A DNA stretch of 10,310 nt from Eubacteriales bacterium (GTDB lineage Bacteria; Bacillota; Clostridia; Peptostreptococcales; Anaerovoracaceae), in the NCBI GenBank assembly GCA_028691625.1, contig JAQUYZ010000030.1, positions 1-10,310 on the forward strand. The letters are read 5' to 3'. The translations under genes and the position numbers were made by a program. The number at the start of each line of letters is the position of its first letter. Position 1 is the first letter of the stretch. This document shows, piece after piece, positions 1 to 5,823 of this stretch. Under the pieces are notes generated by a model that worked only from the letters and a program-made list of their open reading frames with translations, did no database searches and was not told the DNA's origin.

Positions 1-66
1 CATAGGATTATTTATAAAAAAAAGGGTGAAAAGCAGATCGGTTTATAAAAAAGATACAAACATTTT

Positions 67-98
67 TAATTGACATATGTTCGTAATGGCCTTAGTAT
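67..98 (+). promoter_or_regulatory. Promoter of the NifU-like gene, with a TTGACATATG box
   Basis: A perfect -35 TTGACA lies at 70-75. A weaker -10 (TAGTAT, 93-98) follows after 17 nt, about 50 nt upstream of the NifU-like start. The -35 is embedded in a box (67-88) that recurs almost unchanged at 2360-2381 in front of the NifX-like gene, with 19 of 22 positions identical. In the spacer an imperfect TATG-NN-CGTA inverted repeat (77-86 region) could be an operator. The promoter is read directly from the sequence; the regulatory role of the box is inference. Confidence 0.65.
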
Positions 99-150
99 AT
101 AGAACAAAGATAAAAAATAAAGATAAAGAAATGACTAAAGGAGGATACAG

Positions 151-561
151 ATGCATTGCGGTTTGTTCACAAATGAAGTTATGGATCATTTTTTAAATCC
201 CAGAAATGCCGGTGAAATGGCAGATCCCGATGGGGAAGGATGCTGCGGCGACACCGATTGCGGGGATTACCTTATTATCCGCATCAAAGTAAGAAACAAG
301 AAAATATTTGATATTCGTTTCTTAGTGTTCGGATGTGTAGCGGCGATCGCGACCAGCAGCATGACCACGGAGCTTGCAAAGGGGAAGTCGTTAGAGGAGG
401 CCCTCAAAATAACTGACGAGGATGTGATCCACGCATTGGGAGGACTTCCGGATAATAAAATCCATTGTTCCTTGCTCGGGCCTACAGCATTGAAAAGAGC
501 AATCGAAAATTATTATGGAAAGATAGAAGAATATAAAAAATGCGTTGCGTACCAGGATTGA
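151..561 (+). CDS. NifU/IscU-type iron-sulfur cluster assembly scaffold
   Basis: This 136-residue protein is a single-domain Fe-S scaffold, on which clusters are built in the cytoplasm before transfer to target proteins. All hallmark residues of the IscU fold are visible: Cys37 and Asp39 in TDCGD, Cys62 in FGCVAA, Lys103 and Cys106 in KIHCSLL. The N-terminal NEVMDHFLNPRNAGEM block is also typical of the family. Length matches stand-alone IscU/NifU N-domain proteins; no C-terminal Nfu domain is present. Extra cysteines (Cys31, Cys32) next to the first ligand are unusual. The ATG has a strong AGGAGG at 140-145. No cysteine desulfurase (IscS/NifS) lies beside it here, so its sulfur source is elsewhere or outside the window. 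The next gene starts 25 nt downstream, suggesting an operon with the DUF1847 gene. The family call is firm; the specific client is unknown. Confidence 0.93.
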   Translation: MHCGLFTNEVMDHFLNPRNAGEMADPDGEGCCGDTDCGDYLIIRIKVRNKKIFDIRFLVFGCVAAIATSSMTTELAKGKSLEEALKITDEDVIHALGGLPDNKIHCSLLGPTALKRAIENYYGKIEEYKKCVAYQD

Positions 562-586
562 TGATAGTAAGAAAGAGAGGTAAAAT

Positions 587-1207
587 GTGTATACTTGTGA
601 TGTATGTAAAGAACATTTTTGCAGATCCGGTGAACTGGACAAGCTCCCTGCCAATTGCCCGTGCAAAGAAACAGACAAAGATCGTATGAAAGAAATCTAT
701 TTTGAAGAAGAAAATTATCGTATTGCGTGTCACTCTTCCGGAGTTGAGGCTGGTGGATATTGTGATAAAACCAGACTGGAAGAAATTATCGATTTTGCGA
801 AGAGAAGCGGCTATCAAAAGCTGGGTGTAGCGTTTTGTTTGGGTTTGAGCAAGGAAGCGAAGATTCTTTGCAGGATATTGAGACATCATGAGTTTGAAGT
901 GAATTCGGTAATCTGCAAAAACGGAAGCATCCCAAAAGAGATTTTAGAAATCGGCGAAGATCAGAAAATAAAACCTGGCTCATTTGAACCAATGTGCAAT
1001 CCCATCGGACAAGCGTTTTTTTTGAATCAATCGCAAACGGATTTAAATATTATTTTGGGCTTGTGTGTCGGACATGATTCCTTATTCATTAAATACTCTG
1101 AGGCGCCTGTCACTGTTTTTGCAGTTAAGGACAGGGTTCTGGCGCATAACCCGATGGGCGCGCTGTATCTGTCGGATGGGTATTATAAAAAGAAATTATA
1201 TAAATAA
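587..1207 (+). CDS. DUF1847 family Cys-rich putative metal-binding protein
   Basis: A 206-residue protein that I recognise as DUF1847, a family of unknown function often annotated as zinc- or metal-binding. The N-terminus is Cys-rich (Cys4, Cys7, Cys12, Cys24, Cys26), which suggests a metal or Fe-S site. The conserved C-terminal block GLCVGHDSLFIKYS (158-171), followed by the APVTVFAVKDRVLAHNP stretch, is the family signature. The start is GTG at 587, placed 6 nt after an AGAGAGG ribosome site; an ATG at 585 is in another frame and gives no long product. The gene follows the NifU-like scaffold by 25 nt and is probably co-transcribed, hinting at a role in Fe-S or metal handling. It converges on the MOSC gene with only about 31 nt between the two stops, and I saw no clear terminator there. 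Function unproven. Confidence 0.88.
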   Translation: MYTCDVCKEHFCRSGELDKLPANCPCKETDKDRMKEIYFEEENYRIACHSSGVEAGGYCDKTRLEEIIDFAKRSGYQKLGVAFCLGLSKEAKILCRILRHHEFEVNSVICKNGSIPKEILEIGEDQKIKPGSFEPMCNPIGQAFFLNQSQTDLNIILGLCVGHDSLFIKYSEAPVTVFAVKDRVLAHNPMGALYLSDGYYKKKLYK

Positions 1208-1238
1208 GGCAAGATGCGAGGATGAGTACTTCGACCCA

Positions 1239-1679
1239 TCACTCGCTAATCGTTACAGGATCTCCCTTTCTGACTCTGCCGCCTATGAGAACCCTGCAGA
1301 ACAGACCCTCCGTCGGCAGCAAACTTACACCAAGGGTACGGCTTACAATGCTGGGATGATCCTCTTTCCCGATTTGTGTTACTTCTAAAACAACACTGTT
1401 TGCAATATGGATTTTGCTGCCGGATTCCACATTTGATAAATCGATATCATCGATCAGAATGTTCTCGGCAAAATCTCCCGGGCCGGCATTGATTTGATAG
1501 GCGGCATTTGTATTCTTGACACTGCTCCAGCTAAGACAGGTGACTTGGCGTCCCCAATCACCTGCATGCCCGTCGCCTTCAATTCCGAAATTTTCAATAA
1601 AATTTGCTTCCGGTATTTCTTTTTTCAGCTGACCTCTTTCGGGACTGACAGAGATGGAATAAATAGATCCTTTTGTCAT
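1239..1679 (-). CDS. MOSC domain protein lacking the usual Cys
   Basis: This 146-residue protein is a stand-alone MOSC domain (C-terminal domain of molybdenum cofactor sulfurases). The family is associated with molybdenum cofactor sulfur handling or detoxification of N-hydroxylated compounds. Recognisable motifs are GIEGDGHAGDWGRQV (32-46), GPGDFAENILI (66-76), VLEVTQIGKE (97-106) and GLFCRVLIGGRVRKGD (125-140). In most bacterial relatives the third motif reads GKECH and carries the conserved Cys; here it is GKEDH, with Asp107 in that place. The only cysteines are Cys48 and Cys128. The protein may therefore bind a pterin or metal ligand without the usual persulfide chemistry. It starts 35 nt after the DUF134 gene with an AGGAAGG ribosome site, so the two are likely an operon. 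Family call firm; activity uncertain. Confidence 0.9.
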   Translation of the reverse strand: MTKGSIYSISVSPERGQLKKEIPEANFIENFGIEGDGHAGDWGRQVTCLSWSSVKNTNAAYQINAGPGDFAENILIDDIDLSNVESGSKIHIANSVVLEVTQIGKEDHPSIVSRTLGVSLLPTEGLFCRVLIGGRVRKGDPVTISE

Positions 1680-1714
1680 GATGAAACCTTCCTCGTCGAT
1701 TCGTTTTCAGATGA

Positions 1715-2197
1715 TTATTTTTCTGTACTATGATTATGGCGCCAGCAGCAGTTTCTGCGGCATGCTCTTCCCTTGCAGTTCTGCCCGCAAAAAACCTGAT
1801 TGGAACCACAGCTCGGACAAATATATTCTCCGCTTTTGATCGCCTCAAGATTTTCGTAGCTTTCCATCCATTCGTTGCCGCAGTTTGAACACTTAACGGG
1901 GCAGATGTTCAAAGTGAAATTACCGCCTTCGATCAATATGGATTTGCCGTTGATCAGGCTGTCGGCAACCTTTTCCCTGGCAGAAATCAGGATACGCTGG
2001 AAGGTCGGCCGGGAAACCTCCATTTTTGCGGCACAATCTTCCTGCTCCAGTCCTTCCAGATCTTTCAGCCGGATGGCTTCCAATTCCTCAAGCTTTAATA
2101 TGTTTTTATCGAGCTCGGGAATATCTTTATCGGAAGGAACAAAGTAAGGTATGGCAGGGATATGTTCGATTTTTCTCCATTTTGTTGGTCTTGCCAA
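1715..2197 (-). CDS. DUF134 (UPF0251) helix-turn-helix protein with Cys-rich tail
   Basis: Probable DNA-binding protein of the DUF134/UPF0251 family. I chose the TTG at 2197, giving 160 residues beginning ARPTKWRKIE, because the family normally begins MARPxK and a GGAG lies 9 nt upstream. An in-frame ATG at 2218 would add seven residues (MIMELIP). Residues 34-74 form a sigma-70 region 4-like helix-turn-helix (LEELEAIRLKDLEGLEQED, then VSRPTFQRIL). The C-terminus holds a zinc-ribbon-like set (Cys103-x2-Cys106 and Cys127-x2-Cys130) and a Cys/His-rich tail (Cys137, 141, 146, 150, 151, His154, His156), which could sense metal, Fe-S or redox state. In this family the HTH is often fused to or beside a NifX/NifB-C domain; here the NifX-like gene is separate and divergent. 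It probably regulates the neighbouring genes, but the target is inference. Confidence 0.88.
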   Translation of the reverse strand: MARPTKWRKIEHIPAIPYFVPSDKDIPELDKNILKLEELEAIRLKDLEGLEQEDCAAKMEVSRPTFQRILISAREKVADSLINGKSILIEGGNFTLNICPVKCSNCGNEWMESYENLEAIKSGEYICPSCGSNQVFCGQNCKGRACRRNCCWRHNHSTEK

Positions 2198-2232
2198 AGG
2201 TATCAACTCCATTATCATATTTTTATAGTATT

Positions 2233-2261
2233 AGTTTATAGATAGAAACAAGAGATGTCAA
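2233..2261 (-). promoter_or_regulatory. Promoter of the DUF134-MOSC operon
   Basis: On the minus strand a perfect TTGACA (2261 down to 2256) is followed after 17 nt by TAAACT (2238 down to 2233, 4/6 to consensus). This puts transcription start about 25-35 nt upstream of the DUF134 start codon. The TTGACATATG box seen at the two plus-strand promoters is not present here. Confidence 0.6.
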
Positions 2262-2290
2262 TGACTCAATCATTTGCACATATCTGCAAG

Positions 2291-2315
2291 CGATCCATTC
2301 GATCTCGAATAATCG
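2291..2315. promoter_or_regulatory. Interrupted inverted repeat between divergent promoters
   Basis: ATTCGA (2297-2302) and TCGAAT (2305-2310) are perfect inverted arms around a 2-nt centre. They are flanked by a further CGAT (2291-2294) and ATCG (2312-2315) pair. It lies midway between the DUF134 promoter and the NifX-like promoter, where a shared operator would be expected. No protein can be assigned, and chance occurrence in AT-rich DNA is possible. Confidence 0.35.
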
Positions 2316-2359
2316 ATTTGTTTTGGAATATACAGATTCCTGTTTGAATAGAATAAAAG

Positions 2360-2390
2360 TAATTGACATATGCCCATAATGAGATATACT
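2360..2390 (+). promoter_or_regulatory. Promoter of the NifX-like gene, with a TTGACATATG box
   Basis: A perfect -35 TTGACA (2363-2368) and a good -10 TATACT (2385-2390) are 16 nt apart. The spacer contains the inverted repeat TATG-CC-CATA (2369-2378). The segment 2360-2381 is nearly identical to 67-88 in front of the NifU-like gene. A protein bound to the repeat would cover the spacer and could block RNA polymerase. The promoter is well supported; the operator role is inferred. Confidence 0.75.
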
Positions 2391-2425
2391 ATGATCAAAG
2401 AAAATGTAAAATAGGAGGTGATAAA

Positions 2426-2782
2426 ATGAAAATAGCAATACCGGTTCAGGATAAATCGATTGAGGCGAGCATGCATGACTCATTTGGCCGTGCGCCATAT
2501 TATTTGCTCTACAATACAAATACGAAAGAAAATGATTTTTTAGATCACAGAGCGTCAGTGGCACAGGGAGGTTCGGGAATCAGGGCGGCTCAGGTATTGG
2601 CGGATAACGGTGTAAAGGCTGTCATTACAAAGCAATGCGGAGAAAATGCCGAAAAGGTTTTTAGTAATGCCGAGGTATTGGTTTATGAAGCCATACCCGG
2701 ATCCGTACGGCAAAATATTGAAGCGCTTATAAAGGATGAGTTAAGACTGATGAGTAAATTTAAAACGACAAAAAAGGAATAA
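2426..2782 (+). CDS. NifX/NifB C-domain-like (dinitrogenase Fe-Mo cofactor biosynthesis family) protein
   Basis: A 118-residue single-domain protein of the dinitrogenase iron-molybdenum cofactor biosynthesis family (NifX/NafY/NifB C-terminal fold). These proteins carry or bind metal clusters, in nitrogenase assembly or, in non-diazotrophs, in other metal and Fe-S settings. The start MKIAIPVQDKS and the block AQGGSGIRAAQVLADNGVKA followed by VITKQCGENA are characteristic. The ATG at 2426 is preceded by AGGAGGTG with 5 nt spacing. A longer reading frame from 2363 is excluded because it begins inside the -35 element. The C-terminus is a short Lys-rich tail. It is divergent from the DUF134 regulator, the standard pairing for these two families. 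No nitrogenase genes are visible, so a role in nitrogen fixation is not implied. It ends 117 nt before the methyltransferase gene. Confidence 0.92.
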   Translation: MKIAIPVQDKSIEASMHDSFGRAPYYLLYNTNTKENDFLDHRASVAQGGSGIRAAQVLADNGVKAVITKQCGENAEKVFSNAEVLVYEAIPGSVRQNIEALIKDELRLMSKFKTTKKE

Positions 2783-2836
2783 GAGTTCCCGGTCTCGGTG
2801 ACAATGTTACAGAAAAAGATGAAAAAATAGGGTATA

Positions 2837-2842
2837 TATAAT
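2837..2842 (+). promoter_or_regulatory. Possible -10 element upstream of the methyltransferase
   Basis: A perfect TATAAT within TATATATAAT lies about 58 nt upstream of the methyltransferase start. No convincing -35 sits at 16-18 nt; GTTACA at 2806-2811 is too far. It may be a weak or activator-dependent promoter, or chance AT richness. Read-through from the NifX-like gene is the alternative, since I saw no terminator between them. Confidence 0.3.
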
Positions 2843-2899
2843 TTATTCAGGTCTGAAAACCAAAGTTAGTTTGAATATCAACGATGGGGTATTAATAGA

Positions 2900-3532
2900 A
2901 TGAAGGAAAGACAACTGCATGAGGAGATCAGAAAGAGATACGAGGGGGAAAGCAACCATAGCTGTTCGTTAAGCTGCGGAAGCACACTGGAGGCATTAAA
3001 TGTCAGCAAAGGAGAACAGATCCTTGATCTGGGCTGCGGCCGGGGAAAAGAAACAATAGAAGCCGCCAGGCTGACCGGGCGGGAAGGAACCGCACACGGC
3101 CTCGACCTTACGGAGGCAATGATCAGACAGGCAGTTGAACATGCGGATCGTGAGGGGATCGAAAATGTGGTCTTTGCGCAGGGGGATATTGAAAACCTGC
3201 CATATCAGGATAATTTTTTTGACGGTGTGATGAGCAACTGCGTCATTAACCACGCGGAAGACAAGCGCAGGGTATATCGGGAAATCCACAGAGTACTGAA
3301 ACCCGGCGGAAGATTTGTGATTGCAGACGCCGTTACGAAGGATCCTCTTCCCGTTGAAGTGAAAAACGATCCGGAAGCATGGGCACAATGTTTCGGCGGC
3401 GCGATTACGGAAGAAGAGTATCTGGTGAGTATAGGGGATGCCGGTTTTGAAACGGTAGAGGTTTTGAATAGAAGAGAATATGAAAAAAACGGATACGATT
3501 TCATCAGCGTAACAATGAAAGCTGTGAAATAA
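2900..3532 (+). CDS. ArsM-like SAM-dependent methyltransferase
   Basis: A 210-residue class I SAM methyltransferase. Motif I is ILDLGCGRGKE (41-51), the acidic loop is GLDLTEAM (67-74), motif IV region is GDIENLPYQDNFFD (95-108), and the post-motif is RVLKPGGRFVIADAV (131-145). It resembles arsenite methyltransferases: SNCVINHAEDK (112-122) and AQCFGGAI (162-169) match ArsM motifs, placing Cys114 and Cys164 exactly 50 residues apart, as in the algal ArsM pair Cys174/Cys224. A third Cys (Cys26, SCGST) precedes motif I at the usual place. It is shorter than typical ArsM and lacks its C-terminal region. The ribosome site is weak (GATGGGG, 10 nt before ATG). No arsR, arsB or arsC is nearby. The gene ends 23 nt before the Cys-rich peptide gene, so it may methylate a thiol or bound metalloid in that pathway. 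Methyltransferase fold is certain; substrate is not. Confidence 0.88.
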   Translation: MKERQLHEEIRKRYEGESNHSCSLSCGSTLEALNVSKGEQILDLGCGRGKETIEAARLTGREGTAHGLDLTEAMIRQAVEHADREGIENVVFAQGDIENLPYQDNFFDGVMSNCVINHAEDKRRVYREIHRVLKPGGRFVIADAVTKDPLPVEVKNDPEAWAQCFGGAITEEEYLVSIGDAGFETVEVLNRREYEKNGYDFISVTMKAVK

Positions 3533-3540
3533 ATGCAAGC

Positions 3541-3550
3541 AAGGAGGTGA
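3541..3550 (+). promoter_or_regulatory. Very strong ribosome binding site of the Cys-rich peptide
   Basis: AAGGAGGTGA is a ten-base match to the anti-Shine-Dalgarno end of 16S rRNA, 5 nt before the ATG at 3556. It is the best ribosome site in the window. It argues that the short open frame is translated, at high level, as is usual for peptide precursors. Confidence 0.8.
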
Positions 3551-3555
3551 AGTGA

Positions 3556-3663
3556 ATGAAGAGGGTTACAACAAAGACCGCGAAAGCTGCTTGTTGCTCT
3601 AATTTTACAACAGCACAGTGCTGCTCGAAAGCATCAAAGGTGGTTGCGGGCTGTCACAATTAA
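3556..3663 (+). CDS. Cys-rich peptide, candidate RiPP precursor
   Basis: A 35-residue peptide that begins MKRVTTKTAKAACCSNFTT. It has five cysteines (13, 14, 22, 23, 33) in the pattern CC-x7-CC-x9-C and ends in AGCHN. The N-terminal 11 residues (Lys/Thr-rich, no Cys) could be a short leader and the rest a core, with Ser, Thr, Asn and Ala between cysteines as possible acceptors for thioether bonds. There is no hydrophobic signal peptide. A near-perfect ribosome site precedes it. A hairpin with a short U-run follows, then a radical SAM/SPASM gene, which is the classic order for radical SAM-modified Cys-rich peptides of clostridia. I do not recognise an exact named family; CLI_3235-type or Clo7bot-type Cys-rich peptides are the nearest ideas. 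A metallothionein-like metal-binding peptide is the main alternative, given the metal-related neighbours. Confidence 0.78.
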   Translation: MKRVTTKTAKAACCSNFTTAQCCSKASKVVAGCHN

Positions 3664-3670
3664 AAAGACA

Positions 3671-3700
3671 TGAGGCGGCCTTTGGGCTGCCTCAAATTTT
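3671..3700 (+). terminator. Hairpin with short U-run, likely attenuator between peptide and radical SAM gene
   Basis: TGAGGCGGCC (3671-3680) pairs with GGCTGCCTCA (3685-3694) over ten base pairs, including one G-U, around a TTTG loop. AA and TTTT (3697-3700) follow. The U-run is short, so termination is probably partial. This would give much precursor peptide and little maturase, as in many RiPP operons. It also explains why a longer radical SAM reading frame starting at 3670 is unlikely. Confidence 0.75.
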
Positions 3701-3720
3701 CACAAAGGATGGAGGACAAA

Positions 3721-5823
3721 ATGATCGTCGCCAAAAACAATATCATTGTAAAAATGAATCAAAACGATCCGGTGGAATATGCAATACTGAATCCGGTCTC
3801 GGGTAGCTTTGATATCATGAGCAGTGCAGAATATGAACTGTATCTGGGCTTGGAACAGGGCAAAGAGGTCGGCTTCGAAATGACAGAATACCTCATCGAA
3901 AGAGGTTATCTGTTCCGGAACCGGCAGGACTATGAAAAGTCCCTCGGAGATGCTTACAGGGAATTTCAGGAGGAGGCAAAGAACGCACAGGTTCAACTTA
4001 TGCTGATTCCGACGTATTCCTGCAATCTGGCCTGTACATACTGCTTTCAGCATGGGATCGACGGAAGACCAACACTGATTTCCAAAGAAACGGTGGATGG
4101 TTTTTTTGACTATGCCCGCAGGGAGTTTAGCGACGCAACAGCAAAACCGTTTATTACACTTTTCGGCGGAGAGCCTCTAAAAAATTCAAAGGCACAAAGA
4201 GAAGTGATTTCATATATTATTGATAAAAGCGTGGAAGAGGGCTATGAACTTGCCGCCGTAACCAACGGATATGATTTTACAGAATATGTTGATCTATTAA
4301 AAAAAGCCAAAATCAAAGAAATCCAGTTTACCCTGGACGGGACACAGCAGATTCACGATCAGAGAAGGATGACCGCAAACCGGAAGGGCACCTTCGATCG
4401 GATTATCGCAGGGGTTGAACAGGCGATTGCCAATGGTATGCCGGTCAATCTGAGAACGGTTACAGATAAGCAAAACGTGGAAGACCTGGTACACCTGGCT
4501 GAGCTGCTTGACCGGAAAGGGTGGCTGGATTTGCCTCCGGAGCGGTTTAAAACGCAGATCGGAAGAAATTATGAACTCTTTGAATGCTATGAAAAGCCGG
4601 ATCATTTATTTTCTCAGGTCGAGCTCTGGGGGTATGTTGCAAACCTGGCGAAAGAATATCCCGTCATGAAAAAATTCCATCGCCCCGATTTTTTTGGAAT
4701 TCGGTATCTGGTTGATACCGGAGAAATGTACCTTGCCAGCTTCGATACCTGCCCGGCGGCCAAGACGGAATGGGTTTTTGACCTCCATGGTGATATTTAC
4801 GGCTGTACGGCAAGCTGCGGAAGGGAAGAACATAAGCTGGGCACATATTGGCCGGAGGTGCAGAAGAATGAAGAAGGGATACGAATCTGGCAAAGCCGAA
4901 ATGTGACCAATATAGAAAAATGCAAAAGCTGCAAGTATGATGTGATCTGCGGCGGCGGCTGCGGTGTCGTTGCTTCCAATAAAAACAACGGAGAAATCCT
5001 GTCGCCTGATTGCAGACCGATTCAGGAACTGTATGAGATCGGTATAGACTTTTACCGGAAGGAAATCATAAGCTTGATGGAAGCCAATGAAGAAGAGGAG
5101 ACCGGACCTACGCAGGATCATCCGGAAGTGCAGCATGGCTGCCTGATCTGTGGAAGTCCGCTGGTATACAGTGAATATTCGGAAGACCACAACTGCAGCA
5201 TATGCGGAAAAGCGTTTTCTTCCAAAATCAAATGCAGTGAGGGTCATTCCATATGCGATAATTGCCATAACGGCGACGTATTGGATCATATGGAGGAACT
5301 GCTTCTGAAGTCCACAGAAAAAAATCCGGTCCGCCTTGCGAAAATGGTGTTTGATCTGCCTACGATGAGGCTGCATGGTCCGGAGCATCACAGCATGGTG
5401 CCGGCCGTTCTGGAAACGGCTCACCAGAATATACTGGGGATCAGGGATGCAGGAAAAATCAGAGAGACCCTGAAGAGAGGCAAGGACATCAAAGGCGGCA
5501 GCTGCGGTTTTCACGGAGCCTGCGGGGCCTGTGTCGGAGCGGGAATTGCGGAGTCGGTATATCTTGGCGCGGGACCCGGATCAAAGGAGGAGCGCGGCAA
5601 AGCAATGAGGGCTACCGCATCCGCCTTGCTGGCAGTCAGCGAATCCGGAGGCCCCTTATGCTGCAAAAGAGACAGCATTACCTCCATCAAAACCTACATG
5701 AACACGAGCAATCGCTTTGACGGTATTGAGGAATATCGGTTTGTCTGCTCCTATTATAAATATAACAAGGGATGTCTGACAAACGACTGCCCGTATTTTC
5801 CGACATCAAACGGGATGAAATAA
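3721..5823 (+). CDS. Radical SAM/SPASM peptide maturase with DUF5714-like C-terminus
   Basis: A 700-residue enzyme. Residues 1-75 resemble the small peptide-binding N-terminal part of RiPP maturases. The radical SAM core carries CNLACTYC (Cys101, 105, 108) for the SAM-binding 4Fe-4S cluster, and GGEP at 149-152. A SPASM domain with eight cysteines (344, 362, 366, 401, 404, 410, 414, 431) should hold auxiliary clusters. From about 470 a second Cys-rich region matches what I know as DUF5714: CLICG (474-478), CSICG (492-496), a CDNC pair (512-515), MRLHGPEHHSMVPAVL (549-564), GGSCGFHGACGACVGAGI (592-609) and GGPLCCKRDS (643-652). This could bind zinc or further Fe-S. The start at 3721 has GGAGG 5 nt upstream. 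With the adjacent Cys-rich peptide, the likely job is installing thioether or other radical-made links on it. Fold certain; substrate and product inferred. Confidence 0.92.
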   Translation: MIVAKNNIIVKMNQNDPVEYAILNPVSGSFDIMSSAEYELYLGLEQGKEVGFEMTEYLIERGYLFRNRQDYEKSLGDAYREFQEEAKNAQVQLMLIPTYSCNLACTYCFQHGIDGRPTLISKETVDGFFDYARREFSDATAKPFITLFGGEPLKNSKAQREVISYIIDKSVEEGYELAAVTNGYDFTEYVDLLKKAKIKEIQFTLDGTQQIHDQRRMTANRKGTFDRIIAGVEQAIANGMPVNLRTVTDKQNVEDLVHLAELLDRKGWLDLPPERFKTQIGRNYELFECYEKPDHLFSQVELWGYVANLAKEYPVMKKFHRPDFFGIRYLVDTGEMYLASFDTCPAAKTEWVFDLHGDIYGCTASCGREEHKLGTYWPEVQKNEEGIRIWQSRNVTNIEKCKSCKYDVICGGGCGVVASNKNNGEILSPDCRPIQELYEIGIDFYRKEIISLMEANEEEETGPTQDHPEVQHGCLICGSPLVYSEYSEDHNCSICGKAFSSKIKCSEGHSICDNCHNGDVLDHMEELLLKSTEKNPVRLAKMVFDLPTMRLHGPEHHSMVPAVLETAHQNILGIRDAGKIRETLKRGKDIKGGSCGFHGACGACVGAGIAESVYLGAGPGSKEERGKAMRATASALLAVSESGGPLCCKRDSITSIKTYMNTSNRFDGIEEYRFVCSYYKYNKGCLTNDCPYFPTSNGMK

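Noticed and set aside
2363..2425. Upstream extension of the NifX-like protein
   Set aside because: It would begin inside the -35 element and before the -10; the family N-terminus MKIAIPVQ and AGGAGGTG support 2426.
2426..2782. Evidence for nitrogen fixation
   Set aside because: NifX-fold and NifU-fold proteins are common in non-diazotrophs and no nifHDK genes are present.
3556..3663. SCIFF peptide (six Cys in 45 residues)
   Set aside because: Only five cysteines in 35 residues, arranged as two vicinal pairs plus one, which does not fit the SCIFF pattern.
3670..3720. Upstream extension of the radical SAM protein
   Set aside because: It runs through the hairpin and lacks a ribosome site; 3721 has GGAGG at the right distance.
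3618..3806. 62-residue plus-strand frame overlapping the Cys-rich peptide and the radical SAM start
   Set aside because: It crosses the hairpin, has no ribosome site and overlaps two better-supported genes in other frames.
4606..5514. 302-residue open frame on the minus strand
   Set aside because: It lies entirely opposite the radical SAM gene, has no recognisable family motifs and no good ribosome site. It is a by-product of the codon use of the real gene.
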